Assembly (NCBI GenBank): GCA_902516225.1
Contig: CABXXS010000016.1
Coordinates: 1-22,452 of the forward strand
Direction of reading: 5' to 3'
Source: Puniceicoccaceae bacterium
GTDB taxonomy: Bacteria > Verrucomicrobiota > Verrucomicrobiae > Opitutales > Coraliomargaritaceae
DNA length: 22,452 nt
Below, one piece after another: positions 8,254 to 15,069 of the stretch. A program made the position numbers and the translations under genes. Below the pieces are notes generated by a model. That model was given only the letters and a program-made list of their open reading frames with translations. It made no database searches and had not been told where the DNA came from. Every line of letters starts with the position of its first letter. Position 1 is the first letter of the stretch.

Positions 8254-9720
8254 ATGCCAAATCTCTATTTTAAAACCATCGCTGAACTAGCAGTTATGCT
8301 GGATGCAGGCGAGACTAGTTCGGTAGCCATCACGCAAGCTGTCATCGACCGAGCAAGCGCGGTCGACGGTCAAGTTAAAGCTTTTCTTTCTTTTGATGTA
8401 AAAGACGCTTTAAAACAGGCGAAGGCTTCCGACCAGCGTCGTTCCGAAGGTAAATCCCTTGGTCTATTAGATGGCATCCCCGTAGGGATAAAAGATACTC
8501 TGGCTGTTAAAGACCACCCACTGTGTTGCGCATCTAAAATTTTAGAGAATTATGTTTCTCCTTTTGACGCTACTTGTATTTTAAAACTTCGAAAGGCTGG
8601 TGCAGTTATATGGGGGCGACTCAATATGGACGAGTTTGCTATGGGCTCGTCTACCGAGAACTCCGCTTATCAGACCACATCTAATCCGTGGGATTTAGAG
8701 GCTATTCCCGGCGGCTCATCAGGGGGTAGTGCAGCGGCATTAGCTGCCGGTGAGGCCATTGCTACCTTGGGTACTGATACAGGTGGCTCTATTCGTCAAC
8801 CAGCTGCTTTATGTGGTGTTGTAGGAATGAAGCCAACATATGGTCTAATTTCACGTTATGGCATAGTCGCATTTGCTTCTTCGCTTGACCAAGTCGGCCC
8901 ATTCGCTCGTACAGTCGAGGATGCTGCTATTTTAATGGAAGCCATGTTGGGAAAAGACCCACTTGATTCTACGTCTATTGCTCCAAAAGGTGAGACAGGC
9001 TATGCTTCTGTTTTGAAGAATAAAAAAGGTCCTTGGAAGCTGGGTGTGCCGCAGGAATTTTTTGGAGAGGGTATACATCCCGAGATAAAATCTAATATCG
9101 AAAAAGCCGTTGAATGGTATAAAGCACAAGGATGTGAAATTGTTAATATTTCGCTGCCGCATTCTGAGCTGGCAGTGCCAGTTTACTACATTATTGCAAC
9201 TGCTGAGGCCTCTTCAAATCTCGCTCGATTCGATGGGGTACGTTATGGCCTTCGTAGTGACGATTCTAAGGACGCTTTGTCTGTCTTTACGAAAAGTCGA
9301 GGTGAGGGATTTGGCGACGAAGTAAAACGTAGGATCATTCTAGGCACATATGTACTTAGTTCTGGTTATTATGATGCCTATTATTTGCGTGCGCAGAAGG
9401 TTCGTCGCTTAATCTTAGGTGACTTCGAGAAAGCTTTTGATCGAGTAGATGCCATACTAACGCCAACTTCTCCCACGCCCGCTTTCAAGCGCGGCGAACG
9501 CAGCGAAGACCCACTTTCTATGTATTTAAGCGACATATATACAATTTCGGTGAATCTTGCGGGAATTCCTGCCATTTCGATCCCTAGTGGCTTTACTAAA
9601 AGCGGCTTACCTATAGGTTTACAAATTATAGGTAAAGCCTTTGGTGAGGCTGATATGTTCGCGGTCGCTCACGCCTTTGAACAAGGGCATAGTTACACCC
9701 GGCAAACACCAAATCTATAA
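8254..9720 (+). CDS. gatA: Asp-tRNA(Asn)/Glu-tRNA(Gln) amidotransferase subunit A
   Basis: This 488-aa amidase-signature protein is the glutaminase subunit of GatCAB. The complex releases ammonia from Gln and passes it to GatB to convert Glu-tRNA-Gln (and/or Asp-tRNA-Asn) to the correctly amidated tRNA. The Ser-cisSer-Lys triad is clear: Lys80 in GIPVGIKDT, Ser155 in GGSSGGSAAA and Ser179 in TDTGGSIRQPA. These match the usual Lys79/Ser154/Ser178 numbering of the Staphylococcus enzyme by one residue. NMDEFAMGSSTENSAY (124-139) and GMKPTYG are also typical. The ATG at 8254 (MPNLYFKTIAEL) has no Shine-Dalgarno (leader TTTATTTAATCG). It lies 42 bases after proS and 40 before gatB. Presence of the complex suggests the organism lacks GlnRS and/or AsnRS, which cannot be checked here. 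Confidence 0.97.
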   Translation: MPNLYFKTIAELAVMLDAGETSSVAITQAVIDRASAVDGQVKAFLSFDVKDALKQAKASDQRRSEGKSLGLLDGIPVGIKDTLAVKDHPLCCASKILENYVSPFDATCILKLRKAGAVIWGRLNMDEFAMGSSTENSAYQTTSNPWDLEAIPGGSSGGSAAALAAGEAIATLGTDTGGSIRQPAALCGVVGMKPTYGLISRYGIVAFASSLDQVGPFARTVEDAAILMEAMLGKDPLDSTSIAPKGETGYASVLKNKKGPWKLGVPQEFFGEGIHPEIKSNIEKAVEWYKAQGCEIVNISLPHSELAVPVYYIIATAEASSNLARFDGVRYGLRSDDSKDALSVFTKSRGEGFGDEVKRRIILGTYVLSSGYYDAYYLRAQKVRRLILGDFEKAFDRVDAILTPTSPTPAFKRGERSEDPLSMYLSDIYTISVNLAGIPAISIPSGFTKSGLPIGLQIIGKAFGEADMFAVAHAFEQGHSYTRQTPNL

Positions 9721-9760
9721 ATATAATTTCAGTGGTTCTCTCTTTAGTAATTCCTAATTC

Positions 9761-11227
9761 ATGAAATACGAAGTCGTCATCGGACTTGAAATTCACGTCC
9801 AAATTAAAACACGAACCAAGATGTTCACAGCGGCTCCTTATGTGTATGGCGCACCACCAAACACTTTGACGGATGCGGTTGTTCTGGGGTTGCCTGGCAG
9901 CTTGCCTGTGCTTAACCATACTGCAATAGAACAGTGCACAAAGCTGGGCCTCATGCTTAACTGCGAGATTGCAAAGGAGTGCAAGTGGGACAGAAAAAAT
10001 TACTTTTACCCGGACTCACCAAAAAACTATCAGCTCACCCAAAACGAGGAACCACTTTGCGCAGGAGGTAAGCTAGAGATTGAGCTACCTGGACCATCTC
10101 GTAATATTGAAGGTGAGCACCGATGGGTTGCGCTAAATCGTATTCATCTTGAAGAGGACCCTGGGAAGCTAACTCATGGACCTTTTGAAACGACGATTGA
10201 TTTTAATCGCGCAGGTGTACCACTAGCCGAAATCGTGACAGAGCCTGATTTGTTTTCCTCTACTGAGGCAGTTGCGTTCTTGAATTGTCTGCGTAATGCG
10301 ATTGTCTATGCTGGTATATCAGATTGTGATATGGAGAAAGGACAAATGCGTTGCGATGCTAATGTTTCTCTTCGTGTTTCGGGGTCTGAAAAGTTAGGCA
10401 CACGTAGTGAGATGAAGAATCTTAATTCTATTTCTAATGTGAAAGCTGCTATAGAATACGAGGTCCTGCGCCAAACAGAAATACTGGAACAGGGTGGTAG
10501 TATTGTTCAAGAGACACGACGCTGGGATGTAGAGAGTGCTCAAAGTTTCTCATTGCGTAGTAAAGAGGATGCCCATGACTACCGATATTTTCCAGACCCA
10601 GACCTCATGCCTGTACAGATGGATGGTTCTCGTGTAGCGGAACTAAAAGCCGAGTTACCTGAGCGCCCGCTGGATAAGCAACGTCGCTATCAAAAGGATT
10701 TAGGCCTGCCATTTACCATTACATCTGTAATTTGTGTAAATCGCGATTTGAGCGAGTTCTTCGAGGATGCTCTAAAAATATATTATGCACCTAAGCAGAT
10801 TGCGAATTATATCGCTAATGACCTACTTCGTGAGCTTTCTTCAGTTTCTGTTTATGGCGAGTCTGCTCACTGTGTTCAGCAGTCCAAGCTCACGCCCTCT
10901 CATATTGCCATACTTGCTAAAATTATCGACGAAGACGTAATTTCTAAACAGATCGGAAAAGAGGTTTTTGTGGAGATGTTTCAGACTGGTCAGATGCCCG
11001 ATTTGATTGTGAAGCAGAAAGGGCTTTCTCAAAGTGACGATATCAGTGAGATAGAATCCTTATGTCGTCAGGCTATTTCAGCTAACGCTAAAGCTGTATC
11101 TCAGTACAAAGAGGGTAACGAAAAAGCACTCAACGCACTAAAAGGTCCAGTTATGAAGGCGACTAAAGGAAAGGCTAATCCCAAGATATTAGATCAAATA
11201 CTGAAGAAATTAATAGATGCACAGTAG
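9761..11227 (+). CDS. gatB: Asp-tRNA(Asn)/Glu-tRNA(Gln) amidotransferase subunit B
   Basis: This 488-aa protein is the kinase/transamidase subunit of GatCAB, which phosphorylates the tRNA-bound Glu or Asp and then amidates it. The cradle domain shows YEVVIGLEIHVQ (3-14), LPGSLPVLN, KNYFYPDSPKNYQ, HLEEDPGKLTH (129-139) and DFNRAGVPLAEIVTEPD (147-163). A helical linker and a C-terminal YqeY-like tRNA-binding domain (about 340-488) follow, with the characteristic NxKAVxQYKEGNEKALNALKG-type helix. It is full length. The start has no Shine-Dalgarno (CCTAATTC before the ATG). It is the last gene of the plus-strand translation block. The next gene is convergent, with only 25 bases between stops. gatC is not adjacent. 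Confidence 0.97.
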   Translation: MKYEVVIGLEIHVQIKTRTKMFTAAPYVYGAPPNTLTDAVVLGLPGSLPVLNHTAIEQCTKLGLMLNCEIAKECKWDRKNYFYPDSPKNYQLTQNEEPLCAGGKLEIELPGPSRNIEGEHRWVALNRIHLEEDPGKLTHGPFETTIDFNRAGVPLAEIVTEPDLFSSTEAVAFLNCLRNAIVYAGISDCDMEKGQMRCDANVSLRVSGSEKLGTRSEMKNLNSISNVKAAIEYEVLRQTEILEQGGSIVQETRRWDVESAQSFSLRSKEDAHDYRYFPDPDLMPVQMDGSRVAELKAELPERPLDKQRRYQKDLGLPFTITSVICVNRDLSEFFEDALKIYYAPKQIANYIANDLLRELSSVSVYGESAHCVQQSKLTPSHIAILAKIIDEDVISKQIGKEVFVEMFQTGQMPDLIVKQKGLSQSDDISEIESLCRQAISANAKAVSQYKEGNEKALNALKGPVMKATKGKANPKILDQILKKLIDAQ

Positions 11228-11228
11228 G

Positions 11229-11248
11229 CAATAACTAATATTTTATTG
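11229..11248. terminator. Weak AT-rich hairpin between convergent genes
   Basis: CAATAA (11229-11234) and TTATTG (11243-11248) form a 6-bp, AT-rich stem with an 8-base loop. It sits within the 25-base gap between the convergent stops of gatB and the lipoprotein gene. Position suggests a two-way terminator, but the stem is weak. Confidence 0.25.
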
Positions 11249-11252
11249 GTAA

Positions 11253-11852
11253 TTAAAGTCTAGTTTTAACGAAGGCGATTAGTTGTTTTACTAACGGAAT
11301 ACGGCGATAGACTATGTCTGTTGGATCCCAGTAGTCTTGATGGAATATGACTTTTCCCTCAGAGTTAAAACGCATGTGGCTGACCCCAATAGATTCTTCC
11401 CAAGTGCCTGGCGGAGTCTTTTTAAAGTCCAGCCGCATTGTCCAATCAAAATAGTAATCTCCTCCGCTGCGAGCAACTCGGTTAAAAATAAACTCCGCTT
11501 GATGTAAGGGTTTGAGCCCTGCAAGCATGTAATCTCGAATGTCTTCTGAACTGCTATATTGTTTGAATGCATCTCGGAAATATACATCGGTCGCGTAAAC
11601 TTGAGTTACATTTTCTGAAAGATTGCCTTTACTATAATCACTAAAGAGTGCGACGACGCGTTTTATCATAGCATCTTCGTCTGCCGAGTTAGCAATTTGA
11701 TTGTATTTTTTTGGATCAGTTGATTCGAGAGCTTGCTGATAGTCTGCGTCAGGAACGGTTTGTGTATGCATATTTTGAGTACTGTTACATGCAACGAAGC
11801 AAAGCGACGAAGCACAGATTAGGATTAAAAATAATGATTTTATTAAAAACAT
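11253..11852 (-). CDS. NTF2/SnoaL-like protein with lipoprotein signal peptide
   Basis: The protein is 199 aa from the ATG at 11852-11850. That start gives a clean signal sequence: Lys5, a hydrophobic core at about 6-20, and FVAC with Cys22 as the probable lipidated residue. Phe at -3 of the lipobox is less usual than Leu. The open frame extends 17 codons upstream, but that would bury the signal peptide and use up the divergent promoter region. TGGAAT just upstream is a partial Shine-Dalgarno. The mature part has an NTF2/SnoaL fold signature: an N-terminal helix (LFSDYSKGNLSE), VYATDVYFRD, and a C-terminal block DYYFDWTMRLDF to HQDYWDPTDIVYRRIPLVKQL (about 133-191). The C-terminal block strongly recalls NTF2-like proteins that accompany DUF1365/Cfa operons in proteobacteria (from memory, not searched). 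It faces such an operon here. Role unknown; it may bind a lipid or isoprenoid ligand at the membrane. Confidence 0.75.
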   Translation of the reverse strand: MFLIKSLFLILICASSLCFVACNSTQNMHTQTVPDADYQQALESTDPKKYNQIANSADEDAMIKRVVALFSDYSKGNLSENVTQVYATDVYFRDAFKQYSSSEDIRDYMLAGLKPLHQAEFIFNRVARSGGDYYFDWTMRLDFKKTPPGTWEESIGVSHMRFNSEGKVIFHQDYWDPTDIVYRRIPLVKQLIAFVKTRL

Positions 11853-11879
11853 GTTATTCCATCGTTGTATCTCGATAAA

Positions 11880-11898
11880 CCTTACGCTTGATGTAAGG
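11880..11898. repeat. Inverted repeat in the divergent lipid-module promoter region
   Basis: CCTTAC (11880-11885) and GTAAGG (11893-11898) are exact inverted copies separated by seven bases. They lie near the middle of the 78-base gap between the lipoprotein and methyltransferase genes. The spacing (half-site centres about 13 bases apart) suits a dimeric regulator acting on both genes. A short hairpin is the alternative. The right 14 bases (11885-11898) recur exactly at 11496-11509, inside the lipoprotein gene. Confidence 0.4.
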
Positions 11899-11930
11899 AA
11901 CATCCCTGAAAGACGAATATTATATTTATT

Positions 11931-12971
11931 ATGGGCATTTTTATAAAGTTGGCCGAATACGGTTTTTTCTGTGATTCAATTATACGATGGGGTATTAGGA
12001 AATTACTAGCTGCAAGGCTTGTAGCTATTACTAAAGATTCCATAACAGACAAGGAATGGATTACACGTTTAGAGAGTGGATCCTTAGCAGTAGAAACTGA
12101 AGCTGCCAATTCACAGCACTATGAAATACCAGCATCTTATTTCAGTTCGGTCTTAGGAATTCATGTTAAATATAGTAGCGGTTTTTGGCCTGATACAGGT
12201 ACTAGCTTAAATGAATCAGAAGCTATCATGCTCCAACTCACATGTGAGCGAGCCGAATTGAAGGATGGTCAACGGATCTTGGAGTTAGGTTGCGGTTGGG
12301 GCTCGCTATCGCTTTGGATGGCATCTCACTACCCTAAAAGCACAGTTGTAGCAATTAGCAACTCACATAGTCAGCGTGCTTATATCGAATCTAAAGCACA
12401 AGAGCGCGGGCTAAATAATTTACGTGTCTTAACTTGTGACATTAATGAGTATTATCCAGAGGGGACTTTTGACCGCGTGGTATCAGTCGAGATGTTTGAA
12501 CACGTACGTAATCACCGCCAGTTGCTGAACTTAATAAATGATTGGTTAGTGCCAGGAGGTAAATTATTCACCCACATATTTAGTCACTGTAAGTACACAT
12601 ATCTTTTTGACGTTAAAAGTGATAGTGATTGGATGTCACGGTATTTTTTTACTGGTGGTATAATGCCTTCTGCTGAACTTTTGAATATAGCTTCTGGTTC
12701 ATTGAATGAGGAAGCTCGTTGGACAGTGAATGGAAAGCACTATAGCCGCACATTGGAAGCCTGGCTCAAGAGGCACGATGCGGAAATCACATCTGTTGAT
12801 AAAGCATTCATAGATTGTTATGGAAAGAAAGAAGCCAAGGTATGGGGGCAAAGATGGCGGATATTCTATATGGCATGCTCCGAACTTTTTGCTTACAACA
12901 ACGGGGAGGAGTGGCCCGTAATGCACTACCTATTTGTTAAACCTATAATTGAGCTATCAAATGAAAACTGA
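11931..12971 (+). CDS. Cfa-like SAM-dependent methyltransferase (cyclopropane fatty acid synthase family)
   Basis: This 346-aa protein belongs to the cyclopropane-fatty-acyl-phospholipid synthase / coclaurine N-methyltransferase-like family. SAM-binding motif I is LELGCGWGS (117-125), preceded by NESEAIMLQLTCERAELKDGQ and HYEIPASYF (63-71). SVEMFEHV (185-192, Glu190, His191) is the post-II motif, and HYSRTLEAW (270-278) is conserved. The Cys that helps bind bicarbonate in E. coli CFA synthase (YSCAYW) appears as Ser83 in YSSGFW. That weakens, but does not exclude, a true cyclopropanation role; simple methylation of an unsaturated acyl chain is an alternative. The start at 11931 fits the family N-terminus (LAEYGFF..IIRWGIRKLL). 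The gene overlaps the FAD oxidoreductase by 11 bases and heads a three-gene operon. A TATTAT at 11918-11923 would give an almost leaderless transcript. Confidence 0.88.
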   Translation: MGIFIKLAEYGFFCDSIIRWGIRKLLAARLVAITKDSITDKEWITRLESGSLAVETEAANSQHYEIPASYFSSVLGIHVKYSSGFWPDTGTSLNESEAIMLQLTCERAELKDGQRILELGCGWGSLSLWMASHYPKSTVVAISNSHSQRAYIESKAQERGLNNLRVLTCDINEYYPEGTFDRVVSVEMFEHVRNHRQLLNLINDWLVPGGKLFTHIFSHCKYTYLFDVKSDSDWMSRYFFTGGIMPSAELLNIASGSLNEEARWTVNGKHYSRTLEAWLKRHDAEITSVDKAFIDCYGKKEAKVWGQRWRIFYMACSELFAYNNGEEWPVMHYLFVKPIIELSNEN

Positions 12972-14241
12972 GTGCAAGTCAGGTCAGAAAGTAGCCGTAG
13001 TCGGTTGTGGTGTAGCTGGTCTTACTGCTGGTTGGTTATTAGCGCGTAAGCATGATGTGCATTTTTTTGAAAAAAATGATTACTTAGGTGGGCATACCCG
13101 AACACTGACAATACAAGACGGACCTGATGCTGGCACAGCAGTGGATACAGGATTTATAGTCATGAATCACCGTAACTATCCACAGTTTACAGAGGTATTG
13201 GCGCAACTTGGTGTAAAACTGGAAGATAGTTCGATGACTTTTAGCTACTTCGATCTAGAAACTGAATACGGATATGCAGGTAATAGCTTATCCACGTTCT
13301 TCCCAAAACTTAGTTATTTAATTAAACCTGAGCACTGGAGTTTATTGCGAGATCTTTGGTGTTTTTCTAGAATAGGATATCGTGATTTAAAAAGCGGATA
13401 CCTTGAGGGAAAAATGCTTGGGGAATATTGCTTATCACGTGGATTTGGGTCAGCATTTCTTAATCATTATCTCTACCCAATGGGTGCTGCGATTTGGTCC
13501 TCACCAATTAAACAGATGCAGCGTTTTCCTGCGCAACCTTACCTGCATTTTCTTGAAAATCATGGCTTACTTAGACTGACTAATCGTCCTCAGTGGCGTT
13601 ATGTCAGTGGGGGCAGTCGTAACTATGTTCATGCTATGATGAAGCATTTTATAAATAAGCCTCAGCTTAATTCCGCACCAAAAGACATTCAAAGGCACGG
13701 GAACGGTGTTACACTTTTTACTAAGGAAGGTGAAGCGCTTGAATTCGATCAAGTAGTGATTGCTACACATGCAGATGAAGCACTTAAACTTTTAAGAGAT
13801 CCAAGCGGTGAGGAGCGCCAACTTCTTTCCCCGTGGAGTTATCAAGAAAATGAGGTCGTCTTACATACTAGCAGCACATACTTACCCCCCAACCGTAAAC
13901 TTTGGGCATCTTGGAATTTTATTCGCGAGCCAGGGCATTCGGATCAACGTCCAGTGTCTGTTAGTTATTACATGAATAGATTGCAAAATCTAAAGACCGA
14001 GCGGGACTATGTAGTCACACTTAATCCTGGTAATGACATACCTGAGGAGAATGTAATTAACCGTACAACTCTTACGCATCCACTTTATTCCTTCGAATCG
14101 ATGCTTACTCAGTCGCCGCTTAAAGCGAACAACGGACGTAATCATACATGGCTATGCGGTAGCTATTTTGGATACGGTTTTCATGAAGATGCAGTATGTT
14201 CTGCGGTAGAAGTGGCTAAAGGATTCGGGGTAGATTTATGA
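12961..14241 (+). CDS. FAD-dependent oxidoreductase (amine-oxidase/desaturase-like)
   Basis: This 426-aa flavoprotein has an N-terminal dinucleotide-binding fold, VAVVGCGVAGLTAGWLL (11-27), with Glu37 as the likely adenosine-ribose ligand, followed by LGGHTRT (42-48). The C-terminal FAD segment is CGSYFGYGFHEDA. Length and pattern match the NAD(P)/FAD-dependent oxidoreductases, distantly related to protoporphyrinogen oxidase and phytoene desaturase, that sit beside DUF1365 and Cfa-like genes in many bacteria. In Rhodobacter sphaeroides, a flavoprotein desaturase and Cfa-like enzymes take part in furan fatty acid synthesis (from memory). An acyl-chain oxidase/desaturase role here is inferred from context. 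The ATG at 12961 lies inside the methyltransferase gene (11-base overlap). A TTG four codons earlier is also in frame but less likely. The stop overlaps the next start as ATGA. Confidence 0.87.
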   Translation: MKTECKSGQKVAVVGCGVAGLTAGWLLARKHDVHFFEKNDYLGGHTRTLTIQDGPDAGTAVDTGFIVMNHRNYPQFTEVLAQLGVKLEDSSMTFSYFDLETEYGYAGNSLSTFFPKLSYLIKPEHWSLLRDLWCFSRIGYRDLKSGYLEGKMLGEYCLSRGFGSAFLNHYLYPMGAAIWSSPIKQMQRFPAQPYLHFLENHGLLRLTNRPQWRYVSGGSRNYVHAMMKHFINKPQLNSAPKDIQRHGNGVTLFTKEGEALEFDQVVIATHADEALKLLRDPSGEERQLLSPWSYQENEVVLHTSSTYLPPNRKLWASWNFIREPGHSDQRPVSVSYYMNRLQNLKTERDYVVTLNPGNDIPEENVINRTTLTHPLYSFESMLTQSPLKANNGRNHTWLCGSYFGYGFHEDAVCSAVEVAKGFGVDL

Positions 14242-15014
14242 TAAGACACTCACAGATCTTTCGAGGAAAGGTCGTACATGAACGAATGGGTCCTCGCAGG
14301 CATAAATTTAGTTACCCTATGACTTTTTTTAGTTTTGAACTACGGGAGCTGTCTCAAATTAGCGAAAATGCCTGTGTCTTTGGTTACAATAAAATGCGGC
14401 CACTCAGAATTAATGACAGCGATTATCTACAGGGTAGTTCGAAGCCAATTTTAGAGCAACTAGATACGATTTTACCCAAAGAAGAGCCTGGGCAGCATAC
14501 TTTGCTTATAAGTTCACCACGTTATTTCGGATATGCTTTTAATCCTGTAAATTTTCACCTACGAATGAAAGGCAACTTATTACTTTTTGCCGTAGCAGAA
14601 GTCAATAATACTTACGGTGACCGTCATGTATATGCGTTGAAAGAATTACAGAAAAATGGTGATAATAAGTGGACAGCATGCAGTCCGAAAGAATTTCATG
14701 TCTCTCCATTTAACGACCTTTCTGGCAACTATTACTTCAGCTTCCATATCACCGAAGATGATATATTTCTTGGAGTTGATTTATATAAGGAAGGCTGCTG
14801 CATCATGAAAACTTGGTTAGAAGGCAAGGCAAGAAAACTTAGTAATTTCAATATACTACGATACGCGTTTATGCATCCATTTAGTACGGCGTTTAATAGT
14901 ATGCCGCGTATTCTTTGGCAAGCAGCAGTGTTATACTATAGGAAGCGTATGAAGATATATTCACGGCCTTTACCTAATTCTACGAATACTTTAATAGATC
15001 GTGATTTGAATTAA
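14238..15014 (+). CDS. DUF1365 family protein
   Basis: This 258-aa protein has the signatures of DUF1365. An N-terminal KVVHERMGPRRHKFSYPMTFF segment (11-31) is followed by SPRYFGYAFNPVNFHL (93-108) and EVNNTYGDRHVY (121-132). A charged C-terminal region is rich in Arg/Lys, with hydrophobic patches (NILRYAFMHPF, ILWQAAVLYY) that could lie on a membrane surface. No enzymatic activity is established for the family as far as I know. It is consistently found with Cfa-like methyltransferases and FAD oxidoreductases. The start codon overlaps the previous stop (ATGA at 14238-14241), so translation is probably coupled. The only Shine-Dalgarno-like sequence is GGGG, eight bases upstream. The 55 bases after the stop hold no convincing terminator, and the next gene is convergent. 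Confidence 0.88.
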   Translation: MIRHSQIFRGKVVHERMGPRRHKFSYPMTFFSFELRELSQISENACVFGYNKMRPLRINDSDYLQGSSKPILEQLDTILPKEEPGQHTLLISSPRYFGYAFNPVNFHLRMKGNLLLFAVAEVNNTYGDRHVYALKELQKNGDNKWTACSPKEFHVSPFNDLSGNYYFSFHITEDDIFLGVDLYKEGCCIMKTWLEGKARKLSNFNILRYAFMHPFSTAFNSMPRILWQAAVLYYRKRMKIYSRPLPNSTNTLIDRDLN

Positions 15015-15069
15015 AAACTCCCCCTATAGCATACAAACACACAGAAGAATTACATGCACAAGTAACAAA

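Noticed and set aside
9626..9919. 97-codon minus-strand frame spanning the gatA-gatB junction
   Set aside because: It overlaps the conserved 3' end of gatA and 5' end of gatB, and its composition is unlike a real protein.
11853..11903. 17-codon upstream extension of the NTF2-like lipoprotein gene
   Set aside because: It would place polar residues before the signal peptide and run through the promoter region and inverted repeat.
11253..15014. Possibility that the lipid module is a mobile or horizontally acquired island
   Set aside because: No integrase, transposase, flanking repeats or tRNA is seen, and base use does not look markedly different from its neighbours by eye.
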